Below are positions 29,991 through 41,410 of a DNA stretch of 64,000 bases, piece by piece (position 1 is the first letter of the stretch; each line of letters begins with the position of its first letter). The stretch spans positions 57,417,293 through 57,481,292 of the forward strand of contig OZ024927.1 in NCBI GenBank assembly GCA_964017235.1, read 5' to 3'. The notes under the pieces were generated by a model, which was not told the origin of the DNA, searched no databases, and was given only the letters and a program-made list of their open reading frames with translations. The position numbers were made by a program, and so were the translations under genes. The DNA is from Sabellastarte sp. h YS-2021. Taxonomy: Eukaryota > Annelida > Polychaeta > Sabellida > Sabellidae.

Positions 29991-31943
29991 TACATATCAG
30001 GTCATCAGGGAAGAGACCATAGTTGAACAATGGGGCATTCCTAAGTCGATTCCAGGTGTCAGACTTCACTCCAGACTTTACATGATCTAAATAAGAATCA
30101 CGTCTAAGAAGCACAAGATTTGCCATGTTGACGAAAAGGCTATCAGCTAGGTGCTGCAATGAAGTTCCCATGGCAATGGAGACATTTTGATGGAAAGCTA
30201 GATAGTCTTTCAGGTCGTGAAGAGCCTCTGACACTTCTTTGGGGGCCTTCCCTTTATTGAAATTCGACTGAAGGCACACTAAGCTCCGATTCATCCGATC
30301 CTGCAGTTCACTAGCACATCTGTTAAAGCCTGCTGCCTGGTTGACAATGTAGCTGCCTTCCTTGGCATTCCGTTCCCATCGACGTAGATACTCTTGGGAA
30401 ATAGGTCGTGAGACAGGACCAGAAGGCGGGTAGGAAGAGGCCTTGGTAATACGTGGAAATTGTGAATTAACTTTTGCCTCGGTGTTCCTCCAACTAAAAA
30501 CAGACTTGCCAGGACGCGGAGTAGTGTCAGGTCTGAGGGTGTGCATCTGATACCAACGCGCTTGCGATTTTGGCATTTTAAGGAACTGATCCTTCTTCAA
30601 CCCACTTGAGTCTTGACTTCTAGAGGGATAACCCTCAGCAACTGTAGTATTTAAGCGTTCAAGTTTTTGACATAACCAGTCGTCTGGTGGCATAGCCACA
30701 GACACACGAGCTGGTCTCCTGGGAACCTTCCCCTTCCAAGGGTTGTTGCTCTTGTCGGGCTCACTGAAATCAGCCTCAAAAACCGGGATATGATTCCATC
30801 CCATAAAGGATCTGACAGACCGGACCGTCTCACGGTAATTCATATCCTCTGTAACTTCTTGTTTCTCACCAGTATCCGACAGTTCCCCTTCATCAGGTTC
30901 AGAAGCTGAGTAACGCTCACTTTCTTCCGGTTCATATGGCAGATCAGAACACACACTAGCCTGTGAATAATCTTCCGGACCGGTTCTGTAACTAGCACTG
31001 GCCTGAGAGTAACAGGGAGCCGGACCGGTAACTGACAGTTCCTTTGTCGGTGGACCGGTTGACTGGCCAGCCGGATGAGAGACAGGTGCTTTGGCTGGTA
31101 GAACTTGAGAGCCGGTGTCGGTCATGTCTTCAGCGGGTGCCTGTGCTGAACTTGTAGGTAGTTGTTTTGAACCGACCGGATGTAAGTCAGCTGTAAGTTC
31201 TTGCTTGTCGGTGGGTTTCCCAGAATGTTTACCGGAGTGTCGGTGGGACTTCTTGTGTTTGTGAGATTTTTTCTTGTCCGGTTTAACATCAGACCCGTTA
31301 CCATCTACAGATTCTGCCGGATGCCACACCGGACCGGTGGGTCGGGCAGAAGAAGGGTCAATGAAAGGAGTATCTGATAGCACCTTTTGAGCAGAAATTG
31401 GTTTAACTGGCATAGAGGGAGCAGTGAAAATGTTACCTCTTGAGAGAAGAGCCTCAAATCTGGCAAACTGCTCAGACATCTTGTCAGATAATGTGTTTGT
31501 GAGATTTTTGCAACTAACTGACCCGAAGTGACATAAGAGGCGTCTGACGTAGAAGCAGAAGACGCGGCAGGTGCCTGCGTGGAAGGCTGCGCAGAGGGTT
31601 GAAAATCCGGTGCTGACTGCGCAGAAGGCTGCGCAGAAGAGTTCTCTGTCGGTGCGTCAGCAGACGACAAGTCTTCCACCGGAGAAAGAACTGTCACCTC
31701 TTTGGGGGACACTAGCAATCCTGCTTTCCTTTCCTTTCTTATTCTATAAGATGGAGTAGACAAAGTTTCCTTTTGCGCATCGGAAAACTGGTCACATAAT
31801 GAGCAAGGTTTGTCCTTAACACACGGGTCCTCCCCCAACTTCTTTTCCCTACATCTTGCACAGCGTTCGTGAAGATCGAACGCAGCCATTATATGTCCGC
31901 AAGCGCCCCTGCGTTGCCCCTTAAAATCTCCAGGGGATGCCAT
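29734..31943 (-). pseudogene. gag-like ORF1 of DIRS3, one homopolymer slip
   Basis: ATG at 31943 (MASPGDFKGQRRGACGHIMAAFD). The N-terminal zinc-like motif is followed by an Ala/Pro/Ser/Gln-rich linker (QPSAQ repeats). The frame is lost by one missing base in an A run near 31510 and regained in MSEQFARFEALL (31479), then open for 581 codons to TGA at 29734. The C-terminus is Arg/Gly-rich (GRGRSRGRGRSS), suggesting RNA binding. The slip may be an assembly error, in which case this gag is intact. Confidence 0.8.
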
Positions 31944-32060
31944 GAATATTCAGTAACAATTTGATATGAAAATAATGTCACTTTAAAATGTCTATCCAAC
32001 TCTAAAATGTAAAACGTCTCTTTGTAAATCTTTTGACAACTTTTTTAAAATGGCGCCAAA

Positions 32061-32259
32061 CAAAAAGAGGAAGAGCGCATGCGCACGCATGCGCAGTATA
32101 CCGACAGGTAGGCTGTACAGCCACCTGGCGAGTGAACAGGACACTACCGGTCCCGGCCAGAGCCCAGCTCAGGACGTTTTTTTCTAACGTTTGGCGTGAC
32201 CGGCAGGGCGCCGGACAAATGCATCTGTCCACTAGGTAAGTTGTATTAACGCAATAAAA
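32061..32259. repeat. Right ITR of DIRS3
   Basis: Inverse complement of 25560-25780. NRF1-like double palindrome gcgcatgcgcacgcatgcgc at 32074-32093. Terminal gcaataaaa. Confidence 0.88.
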
Positions 32260-32747
32260 ATTATCTGCAAATTTGGTAAATGTATCATCATAAATGAATG
32301 AGATGCACACACGCATAGAAGACATTTCATAATCTCCCAACTTCGGTCTTTGGCCAGCGGGAGATAAAAATGCAACATCAGTAAAAATGTAGTAACATCA
32401 GTTTAATAGTGCCCCTTTTTTATTAAGACGTTTAAAACGTTGCTATGGCAGCAGCTGTTACCAGATACTCTCAAAACCTTATCAACTCTGGATTGTCTTG
32501 AGGTAAACATATCCTGAAAATTTGGTCCAAATTCATGCATGGGTTTAGGCTGTGAAACACCCGCAAGCTTCTTACTCCCGCCACCGCCTGGATAGTGCAG
32601 GAAATGACTATAACTCTGGCCTTTATATGGGCTGGGTTTAAAAAATGATTCAGTTGATTGCAAAAAAAAAAAAAAAAGATTGATTTGAATGCAAGCACTT
32701 GCAAGACTTAATATCTCTCTCAGTCCTAGTTATCCAATGTGATATCT
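32260..32747. other. Intronic gap, nothing certain
   Basis: Contains an A16 run near 32661. An 86-codon minus-strand frame (32403-32663) has no supported homology and is probably repeat-derived. Confidence 0.35.
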
Positions 32748-33842
32748 ACCAGCCTGGGGAAATATTTTTCAACACCATGAGATATAGAAGTAGTGACACA
32801 GTACACAGATTGGGATACTGTCAGAGCACTGCATGTAAATATTAAGTATTAAAACAAGACAATTCAGTAAACTAAAAGTTATGAAGCTGTAAAATTTCTT
32901 AACTGGAGAATAGCTCTCAAAGAAAATATCACAATTATGTGTGGTCGAACTATGGTTTGAATGTTTTGAATATTACACATACATACAGATGTGGCAATAC
33001 ATGCTTATATGTGGAGTTGGGGCAAAACCTGTGGCTCATTTGATGCAATACCATCTTTTATAATGGGAAGTTACAAAAGTAAAACGGTTAATGAATTCTA
33101 ATATGACTTTAACAGTGCTTAATCTACATCAAAAGACACCCAAAGATGCAACAATCAAGATTCAAGTAAAAAGATATGAGAGATATAAGAGAGATAAAAT
33201 AGTATCACATATCCTTGTAGAGACATAAAATAGCATCAGATATGCAAGATCAAAGGTCAAATCCAGGGCACACCATGATGTTGCACACCTATAACCCCCA
33301 ACCAATGTCCCTACCATTAACCAAATATCAACTTCCTACACCTTATGGTTTCCAAAATATAGCCCAGACAAGGCCAAGGTCACTACGGCAAGGTCAAAGG
33401 TCAAATCATGACATTTTACATGTACACACCCTAGCTAACGTCCCTACCAAGTATCAACTCAAGACATAGTCCAGACCAGATTTTATAGGTCAAGGTCACT
33501 ACGGCAAGGTCAAATCAAGGTCACACCATGACGTTGCACACCTACACCCCCTAACTAATGTCCCAACCAAGTATCAACTTCCTACACCTTACGGTTTCTG
33601 AGATATGGCCTGGACAAGATTTTCAAACTCAAGCTCACTACGGCAAGGTCAAAGGTCAAATCAAGGTCACATTAGGACGTTGCACACCTACACCCCCTAA
33701 CCAATGTCCTTACGAAGTATCAACTTCCTACACCTTACGGTTTCTGAGATACAGGCTGGACAAACTTTTTCCTGCCGCCCTCCCATCCGGACACCATGGA
33801 TGTAAACGATACCCGACAGCCGTTCAGGGCTGTGGGGTAAAA
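32748..33842. mobile_element. Helitron-like minisatellite element, copy B
   Basis: Starts cagcctggggaaatatttttc, lacking the first few bases of the terminus, then follows copy A (accatgagatatagaagtag). The core has about four ~150-bp units. It ends with cagccgttcagggctgtgggg, where the palindrome is degraded. Confidence 0.6.
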
Positions 33843-34372
33843 ACTGTATTTAAATTACATAATTTTCAAAATTAAGTACATGTGGCCTAAAAATGAAATA
33901 TAACCAAAGACAAGAATATTAATATTATATGTACCCAAAACTGCTCAGTTTGCTGTGTTGAAGATCACAACCTTGTACTCAAGGATTTTAATGTTAATCC
34001 AGTGATTTGGTAATGAGTTGGTTGCATGACTGTGGCTTGCTTTCACTCAATTTCATTAATTTAATCATTACAATGTATAAAAGTAGAAAGCCCCTGTGGC
34101 CCCTGTACAATGAACAACTTATGCCAGTAGATTGATAATTGCTATACACTCCAGTATATCGACACTACTAGCAGAACTTCCAAGGGTTCCTCCTTAAGAT
34201 CAATCTATGAAAATGCTGGGCTAGTATTTATTTCTATTTATGTGCAAATCATCAGGTCACAGTTGATGAATGGTATTTTATGTTTATTGTTTTAAGCCGA
34301 AACCTTGATAACCAATTCTTCACAGGTTTTTTCCATGAAGAAAAGCTTGTACATTAAATAATAAAGACTTAC
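33843..34372. other. Intron, nothing recognised
   Basis: AT-rich sequence before a TEX11-like exon; no feature seen. Confidence 0.5.
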
Positions 34373-34453
34373 TTCATGAGGGAGCATTGGTAAAATGTCC
34401 TTTGCCTCTTGCTCAAATTCTATGCTCTTCTCATAGTCTTCTAGATTGAAAGC
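34373..34453 (-). CDS. TEX11: TEX11-like exon
   Basis: 81 nt, 27 codons, phase 0 both ends. Acceptor tttttaaattcag and donor GTAAGT. It encodes AFNLEDYEKSIEFEQEAKDI then LPMLPHE. The downstream intron of about 16 kb holds DIRS2 and DIRS3. Confidence 0.7.
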
Positions 34454-34943
34454 CTGAATTTAAAAAACATTCACTCATAGTATGTTAGTGAGAAATATAA
34501 AATTTACCACAGTGTGCAAGATATATGTAACTTTCAATTATAGGATATTCTTATGAGCATTTTGATGATGTTTCAAGAAGTTTGGTCTTTATTGATCCCT
34601 CTAATGCTTACTAAAATCCTGTTAACCCATTTCCCATTTACACAGAAACATTAAGCAAACTAAATAATTGATGCATGAACCAATACAAGCTAAAGAAAAA
34701 AATGATCATGTACAGAACTTGTATAGTATCAAAGTATTTTACCACAGAGTTCATCCAGTGTTAGATTTCTCGATATAGAATAAACTTCCCCACCATAACT
34801 TTGCATAACTGGGACACAACAACCAATTGACACAAGCACAAATTATAAACATATTTCATTAACATAAAATCAGTACAATTAGCCTTTTAGAATCATTTTT
34901 AATGTGCAAAAATTTAATTTTTATACAAAATCTGCGCCCTGAC
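34454..34943. other. Intron, nothing recognised
   Basis: AT-rich. It ends with the 8-bp hAT target duplication gccctgac (34936-34943). Confidence 0.45.
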
Positions 34944-35157
34944 TAGGGCAGGGTCGGTAGCATATTTTTCATTTCGGTATCCCGTCAGTGTAGAACCATA
35001 CTGATTCCGAGATACCGAAAAAAGAAATTTTGGTTTAGCATATACCCAACTGAATAAGCCCACCAACCGGAAGTAGGATTCGCGAAAAGAAAATATTGCA
35101 GTTCTGATGGAAATCACTATAAAAATGCTAAAATATATAAAAATATGGGATAAAAGT

Positions 35158-35371
35158 TTGCAAATTTAATAAGTAAATTAAATTTTTATAAGTTAATACC
35201 CTATCCAATGGACAATTGCTAATCCGGTCGGCGCAGACCGGCCCGCCAAACGCCAGAAAAAGACGTCCTGTGTTGCCACCGGCTGGCCGGTCCGTAGTAC
35301 TGTGCACTCCCCAGATGGCGCCTCGTACTTCCTTCCTGTCTAGACAACCTGACGTCATAGCATCTTTTTCG
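35158..35371. repeat. Left ITR of DIRS4
   Basis: Inverse complement of 41220-41410, with TGACGTCA near 35350. Confidence 0.88.
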
Positions 35372-35432
35372 TTGTCTAAACCTCTTAGACCCCTAGTAAG
35401 CTGATAGCGGGGTCGGTGGGAGGGTCTTGTGT

Positions 35433-35534
35433 GTCCATTGGATAGGGTATTAACTTATAAAAATTTAATTTACTTATTAAATTTGCAATTTTATTGCGTT
35501 AATACATCCTATCCTATCCTAATGGACAATTGCT
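35433..35534. repeat. ICR of DIRS4
   Basis: Fused inverse ends as in other copies, with a 5-bp tandem duplication (atcctatcct) absent from its own right end. Confidence 0.88.
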
Positions 35535-35736
35535 GAATAACTACCGCTTGGTCGGCGGGTAAGTTACTAGGGACTTATGTGAACTCACAAGTAATAGCAA
35601 ATTTTAACCTACGGTCTAGGCTGACTTCGTCAGGAGACCTATAGGCCCAGGCCTGGGTTGACCCTAAGGTCAGGAAACCCTGTAAGACCTTGGTCGGTTG
35701 CCAAGAGCCGGTTACCCGGGGGCTATACAGACGTCG

Positions 35737-35750
35737 CCCCCCCCCCCCCC
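35737..35750 (-). promoter_or_regulatory. Polypurine-like run of DIRS4
   Basis: Coding strand TTAAAAAGA then 14 G, the most retrovirus-like version of the motif. Confidence 0.4.
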
Positions 35751-35897
35751 TCTTTTTAACAGACCTGCTCTGAGGTAGGGGAAGAGAGGGATGAGTTCAG
35801 TCCCAGAAAGCCAATAAACCTCCCGAAGGAAGCACATCACATTTTATACTATGTGCTTGTAGAACTGTTACATTATGTACATACATACAAATCTCCT

Positions 35898-38800
35898 CAC
35901 TCTAAGGGCCACTTGTGGTTCTGCTGAGCAGCCCAACACCCGGCCCAATTGGTAAAGCTCCGAGTCAGCCCAAACCACACCCTTCAGAAAGCACTGTGTG
36001 AAGGTATTGTGACTTCAGTGGCAGGCTGACAAGATTGGATCTAAGGAGACTCCCGACTGGAAGACCTTAGAAGCAGCAAAGGCACTGACATCATGGGCTT
36101 TAACCTGATGTCAAGTGTGGGCCTCCTGGTCAGAGAGCTCATAACATAGGATCACAGTCTGCTTGATCCAAGAGGAGATAGTGGAAGGTGAGATGTCTTG
36201 TTGAAACCTTTCTTAAAGGAGACAAGAAACACCTCTTAATTCTGCCTGATGTCTGAGGTCCTGTCCAAATAGTAGCACAGTGCTCTGACCGGAGAGAGGG
36301 ACCTGTCAGACTTGAGGGATCTATCCAGAGTTGGGGGCCAGGGCTGTTATAACCCCAGGGCCACACTGTCTGGACCCTCTATGGCCAGCTGATTCTAGGA
36401 TAGAAAGCTGGGTGATGGATACAGAGACACCTTTGACCAATCGGATTGGTGTCCAACATATCAGTTTTGCCAAGCATGAATCTCACTTCTGCACTTGCCC
36501 GACCCAAGGGCCAAGAGGAATACCGTCTTGAAGGTCAAATGCTTCAAGGGGGCCTCCTTGATTGGATCAAATGGAGTCTTAGCTGGTGCACGGCCAGTGA
36601 GAAGTTCCAGGAGGGTATGCCACTCCTGCCTTTGGGTCTGTCTCTGAGGAAACTATCCAGGAGACGAGCGAGATTTTCGTCCTTACTGATGTTGAAAAGT
36701 GAATTTCCCAATTTATCAACAATGGATGACCTATAACCATCAATGGTGCTGGGCTGTTTGCCAAGCATGTATCTCACTTCTATGCTTGTCCGAACCCAGG
36801 GCCAAGAGGAAAACTGCCTAGAAGGTCAAAAGCTTCAAGGAAGCCTTTAATTGGTTCAAAATGAACCTTGTCAGCTGGTGCAAAAACCAGGGAGAGGTTC
36901 CAGGAGGGGGTTCCCCTCCGGCCTTTGGGTCTGTCTCAGTGGAAGCTATCCAGGAGACGAGTGAGATTTTCATCCTTAGTAACATTGATGGGCAAATTTC
37001 CAGGCTATCAGCAATGGCTGATCTGTAACCAACAATAGTACTGGGCTGCAACTTCCTGTCCTGAAACAGGTACCTAAGGAAGTCAGCAACTGACTTTACA
37101 TGTGGAGCCCGAAGTACACCTGATGAATGATACATCACTTGGTAAAAATGACCCATTTGCCTCATAGACTGATCTGATTGACCCCTCCTTTGAGGAGCCT
37201 CAATTCTTGCTGCCACTGCCTCAGACAAGTCCTGCTCCTCGATTGCTGAGGCTCTAGGAGCCCTGCATGGAGATTAAGATTTGTCAGATTTCTGCGAGGG
37301 ATCTGATCGAATGGCTGTGAACAGGCTGGACTTGGGCAGGCTCAGCGGGATGTGGCTGGACATGGCCACTAGATCCCAAAACCAAGGCATGTTGGGCCAC
37401 CCCGGAGCAATCAGAATGATTCTCTTGCATGGGGAGTCTTGCAACTTCTCCACCACTTGCCCAATATGGCTGATGGTGGGAAGGTGTATGCTTTCAGATC
37501 CTACCATGGCCGACTGAGTGTATCCACTGCTGTGGCCAGGGGATCCAGTACCGGTGACACAAACAGAGGCAACTTGTTGTTGAACCTCATAGCAAATAAG
37601 TCTATTTGAGCCGGTGCCACCTGCTGCAGATTGAGTGGAAGACCTCTGGAAGGAGAGACCACTCTGTTTGGATGGTCTGGCCTAGCCTGGATAGCTTGAC
37701 CGCTACCACATTCAGCCGGCCTGGAATGTGTCGGGCTTAGAGTCACTTGTTTCCTGGTACACCAGGTCAAGATTCTCCATAGTAGGGCACATGTGGGCCC
37801 GACCTCATGCCTCCTTCCTTGTCTATGTATGACACTACTGTGGTGTTGTCAGTTGCTACAAGTACTATCTTGTTTGAGCAAAGTTCTTGAAACTCTTTTA
37901 AAGCCAGGAAGCCTGCTTTAAGTTCTAGATAGTTATGTGCAGCTTGCTTCCCGGGAGGGACCCGGTTCCTCCTGCCGTGTGCTCGTTTAAGTGAGCGCCC
38001 CACCCTTCTATTGATGCGTCTGTAAATATTTGCAGAGCATGCTTTATTGGGTATAATGGTTGGCCTGTAAGTACATCATCTTCCTTCAGCCACCATTGTA
38101 AATGGGGTGCAGGGACCTGGGGACTTGGATCACCTTTTCCAGTGATTCTGGTACCCTCCAGTTGTTTTGAGATGCCACTGTATGGGTCTCATATGAAGTC
38201 GACCTAGATTAACTTGCTTTTCTGTAGCCGTCAGTAACCTATCAAGGACATGAATTCCCGGACCGGGCAAGCCGGTAGGGAAAGCAGTTTTAACATAGTC
38301 TCTTGAAGGTTCTGTCACCGGTCCAGAGTCGGTCGGAACCGATCAGACCTGAAGTCGAACTGGTAGCCTACAAAATCAAGGTCTTGTTTGGGCTCCCGCT
38401 CTGATTTCTGTAAGTTCATCAGCCAACCCAGTGGCTGACACATTATTTACTAGTTCCTGTGAATGTTGGAGACAAGCCTGGGATCTGGCTCTCACCAACC
38501 AGTCGTCTAGGTACTGGTGGCTTCTAAAGTCCTTGTGTATGGTCACAAGTTTTACCTCCTTTGGTATCACAGTGAACTCCAAAGGTGCTGTGGACAAAAC
38601 CGATTAGCAGGCATTACCTGGATTGTTCTTGTATAGGTATATGGGAGTAGGTATCCCTCCTTGAACATTTGTAATACCTAGTGTCCAGCCCCCAAGGCTT
38701 CCTAAGTTCCCGAAAAGGGGCTTAGTCTGGACCCTACAGGCCGATTGTGTGCCACATTTGGGACATTTGGTATTTTGATAAACATTTTCTGTCCCTCCGG

Positions 38801-38947
38801 ACACTGGTCCGGTCTGGTGACAATGATCCAGGTTAACAGTCTCTCTGTTCTTATTGTGGTCTGGTGGGACTGACACAACTTTTCATATTAATAGACTCTT
38901 CGCCCCGGGCCAGCAGCCTGCAAGGTGCAGCATTTACAGAGCAATTG
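35898..38947 (-). pseudogene. Degenerate pol (YR, methyltransferase, RNase H, RT) of DIRS4
   Basis: Fragments recognised in order along minus: RT with YLDDWLVRA near 38500; RLHMRPIQWHL near 38190; RNase H ATDNTTVVSYID near 37850; methyltransferase-like APGWPNMPWFWDL near 37390; recombinase AVAARIEAPQR near 37200 and later pieces to about 35900. Frames change many times. A segment of the recombinase around KLQPSTIDGYRS is present twice (about 36570-36750 and 36870-37060), a local duplication. Non-functional. Confidence 0.8.
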
Positions 38948-38950
38948 TCA
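38942..38950 (-). other. Decayed leaky-stop site of DIRS4 (UGA-CAA-UUG)
   Basis: The remnant of the gag end reads GAA TGA CAATTG; the last base departs from CAR-YYA, in line with decay of this copy. Confidence 0.5.
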
Positions 38951-39304
38951 TTCGTGAGATGTCTGACCCCTGGCCGGACATGACAAAATTTATTATCTCT
39001 CCAGCCAAGTCCAGCACTGATAACAGGTTGTTGAGAGATGTGATAAGGGAAGGTTGCCTGGCAGTAGCTTGGGACACTGGCATGTCACATCACCAAGACC
39101 ACTGACCGGTCTAAGAATTCTCTGTAACCAAATTAACCTTAGGCAACTCTGTCCGGTACCAGGACTCCATACCCGGTACTTAACTGTAACCAGCAATTCT
39201 CTGTAACCGGCCCCAAAAAAAAAAACTGGCAGGCCGGGGTGACCAATCAATTTTGACGGCTACTTTTTTTTTTTTTTTTTTTTTTTTTTGTAACCAGTTG
39301 GCTC

Positions 39305-40035
39305 GCAGCATTAATTAGTAAGGACTGTGTAGCCAGCACCCTGTTAGTAGATTTGTAACCCGTATGTTGAAGCAAGTGTACTAGGCTGTGTCGCCAATAC
39401 CAGTCGGTACACTCTGTAACCATTTGTTGAAGCAAGTGTACTAGGCTGTGTAGCCAGTACCAGCCGGTACACTGTGTAATCAGTGTTGAAGGAAGCAAGT
39501 GTACTAGGCTGTGTAGCCAGTACCAGCCGGTACACTGTGTAATCAGTTGTTGAAGCAAGTGTACTAGGCTGTGTAGCCAGTACCAGCCGGTACACTCTGT
39601 AACCAGTTGTTGAGGCAAGTGTACACGGCTGTGTAGCCAGTACTAGCCGGTACACTCTGTAACAGTTGTTGGTCTATATTTAGTTAGTTTATGTAACTAG
39701 TTGGGTGAAAAAAACAGCACAGTAAGGACTGTGCAGCCAGTGCCCTGCCGGTAGACTTGTAACCGGTAGGTTGAAGCTATATGTAGCCAATTGCTAAAGT
39801 AAGTGTACAAGGCTGTATAGCCGGTACCGGCCGGTAGACTCTGTAACCAGTTGTTGAGGCAAGTGTACACGGCTGTGTAGCCGGTACAGGTCGGTACACT
39901 CTGTAACCAGTTGTTGAGGCAAGGGTATAAAGGCTGTGTAGCCAGTATTGGTCGGTGCACTCTGTAACCAGTTGATGAAGCAAGTGTACAAGGCTGTGTA
40001 GTCGGTGCACTCTGTAACCCATTGCTAAAGCAATT
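39305..40035. repeat. 60-bp tandem repeat in place of gag, DIRS4
   Basis: About nine or ten units with a 60-bp period in two blocks (39345-39665 and 39770-40035). Unit text: aagcaagtgtac-aggctgtgtagcc-gtacc-g-cggtacactctgtaacca-ttgttg. The period of 20 codons gives long repeat ORFs (LATQPSTLAS...) that I do not treat as genes. Rich in ccggtac palindromes. Also seen in DIRS5. Confidence 0.8.
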
Positions 40036-40179
40036 TTACAACTATATTTTGTGTTGAATTCAGCTGGCTGTAGGTTTCCTCCATTAATAAAATTATTTCT
40101 TTGAACGCACGTCTTAATTGTAGATTTGACAGTTGCTGGAAAAGCCCTTGTGAGCTATATTTAGAAACAAATGTTGGTC

Positions 40180-40380
40180 GGCGTATCACGTGACCAGCTT
40201 GCTGGTCGGAGGGGCAACGTGATTGGCTGAGTAGAGATGACGATCAGCTTCGTGACCTGGTCGGTGAAGCACGTGATTAACTTCGTGACCTGTTCGGTGA
40301 ATCACGTGACCAGCTTCGTGAGTTGGAAGGAAGGACGCGATTGGCTGACTGGATATGACGTCAGAGGTCGCGTTCTTTTT
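40180..40380. promoter_or_regulatory. E-box / CCAAT / CRE cluster of DIRS4
   Basis: CACGTG at 40187-40192, 40270-40275 and 40303-40308, each in a ~33-bp repeat (cacgtga-cagcttcgtgacctg). Inverted CCAAT (attgg) near 40211 and 40340. TGACGTCA at 40356-40363. A related cluster occurs in DIRS5. Its position just upstream of gag remnants suggests an internal promoter; function not shown. Confidence 0.45.
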
Positions 40381-40387
40381 TTTTTTT

Positions 40388-40795
40388 AGCTGGTCGGCCG
40401 GGTGATGCTTTAAAAGGCAGGAAGCCTGGACCAGCGCACTCTGAAGATTTGTAGATGAAATTTCTTCTTCCTTTTGTGATAAAACCAGTGAACTGGCCAT
40501 CCACAACCCTCACTACCGACAACAAAGCCGGGTCCACAAGGGAGGGACTGATATCACAGTAGACGTGAGATCAAACTTCCTGCTCTTCTGAGGGAATTCC
40601 TTCTATGTAGATGTACATATATATATAGCTTACCGGTCGACTAATGCTTTACAGCAAAGATGTCTGGACCAGTGCGCTCTGAAGAAATTGAGGAATTCAT
40701 CTATTGTTTCTGATGACACTGAAAATCGAGCTAGGCTGGTGTGACTGATGCTTTACAGCAGAGAAGTCGGTACCAGTGCGCTCTGAAAGAATGCA
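40388..40795. repeat. Amplified gag-linker repeats of DIRS4
   Basis: Three copies of ctgatgcttta-agcagagaagcctggaccagtgcgctctg-like text, spaced ~100-240 bp. They resemble the linker repeats in the gag of DIRS2 (tgatgc...gcagaggagcc), suggesting all that remains of gag is its expandable linker. Confidence 0.55.
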
Positions 40796-41219
40796 ACTCT
40801 TCATGGGGAATTCCTTCCATTAACAGAGTTCAAAAACACGTAGACTGAAGTTTACCGTGATTTCTAATTGTAGTAAAATGAGAGACAAAAGACACGGATA
40901 AAAATACCTGTAAGTAGAATATCCATAATTCCTCAATATTTTCAATCTGCCCCTAACAATACAAGGGTTGAATGGAAACTAGTAAAAAAGGCGGCATTCA
41001 TATATCTGGTCTTACATAACTGCCCTATCATCAACACTAAATTGAGTCAGCTAGGGAGCGTTTCCAGCAGATTTTAAAAAGCATATCCGTGCTTGAAGAG
41101 TAGATAACACTTCTACACTGAAAATATCCACAAATAAGGTTGAAATCCGTCATAATGCACACTTTTCCTTTGAAAATCTGGAGATGTTGAAAACACGTCT
41201 GCACAGTACACGCGCCAAA

Positions 41220-41410
41220 CGAAAAAGATGCTATGACGTCAGGTTGTCTAGACAGGAAGGAAGTACGAGGCGCCATCTGGGGAGTGCACAGTACTACGGA
41301 CCGGCCAGCCGGTGGCAACACAGGACGTCTTTTTCTGGCGTTTGGCGGGCCGGTCTGCGCCGACCGGATTAGCAATTGTCCATTGGATAGGATGTATTAA
41401 CGCAATAAAA
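41220..41410. repeat. Right ITR of DIRS4
   Basis: TGACGTCA near 41235, ccggtctgcgccgaccgg, terminal gcaataaaa. Confidence 0.88.

Larger units (their letters stand above)
25560..32259 (-). mobile_element. DIRS3, nearly intact DIRS-type retrotransposon of a divergent subfamily
   Basis: 6.70 kb with variant ends (tggaaaattt / gcaataaaa) and ctagtggacag in place of ccaatggac. ITR and ICR share these changes. RT/RNase H/methyltransferase and the recombinase frame are both fully open, and gag has one single-base slip in an A run. The recombinase HxxR Arg is replaced by Gln. Its ITR carries NRF1-like palindromes instead of the CRE. Best template in the window for judging the family's gene layout. 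Confidence 0.92.
35158..41410 (-). mobile_element. DIRS4, gag-less non-autonomous DIRS derivative
   Basis: 6.25 kb with intact ITRs and an ICR. The pol region is riddled with frameshifts and stops. The gag position is replaced by a 60-bp tandem array, an E-box/CCAAT/CRE cluster and amplified gag-linker repeats. DIRS5 has the same unusual structure and shares small deletions, so both descend from an already defective source. Confidence 0.88.

Noticed and set aside
32403-32663. 86-codon minus-strand ORF with Gly/Pro-rich content
   Set aside because: No recognised family, no splice sites; more likely dispersed-repeat sequence.
39247-40022. Several overlapping minus-strand ORFs with LATQPSTLAS-type repeats
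   Set aside because: They are produced by a 60-bp (20-codon) tandem repeat that leaves several frames open; no start context or homology.
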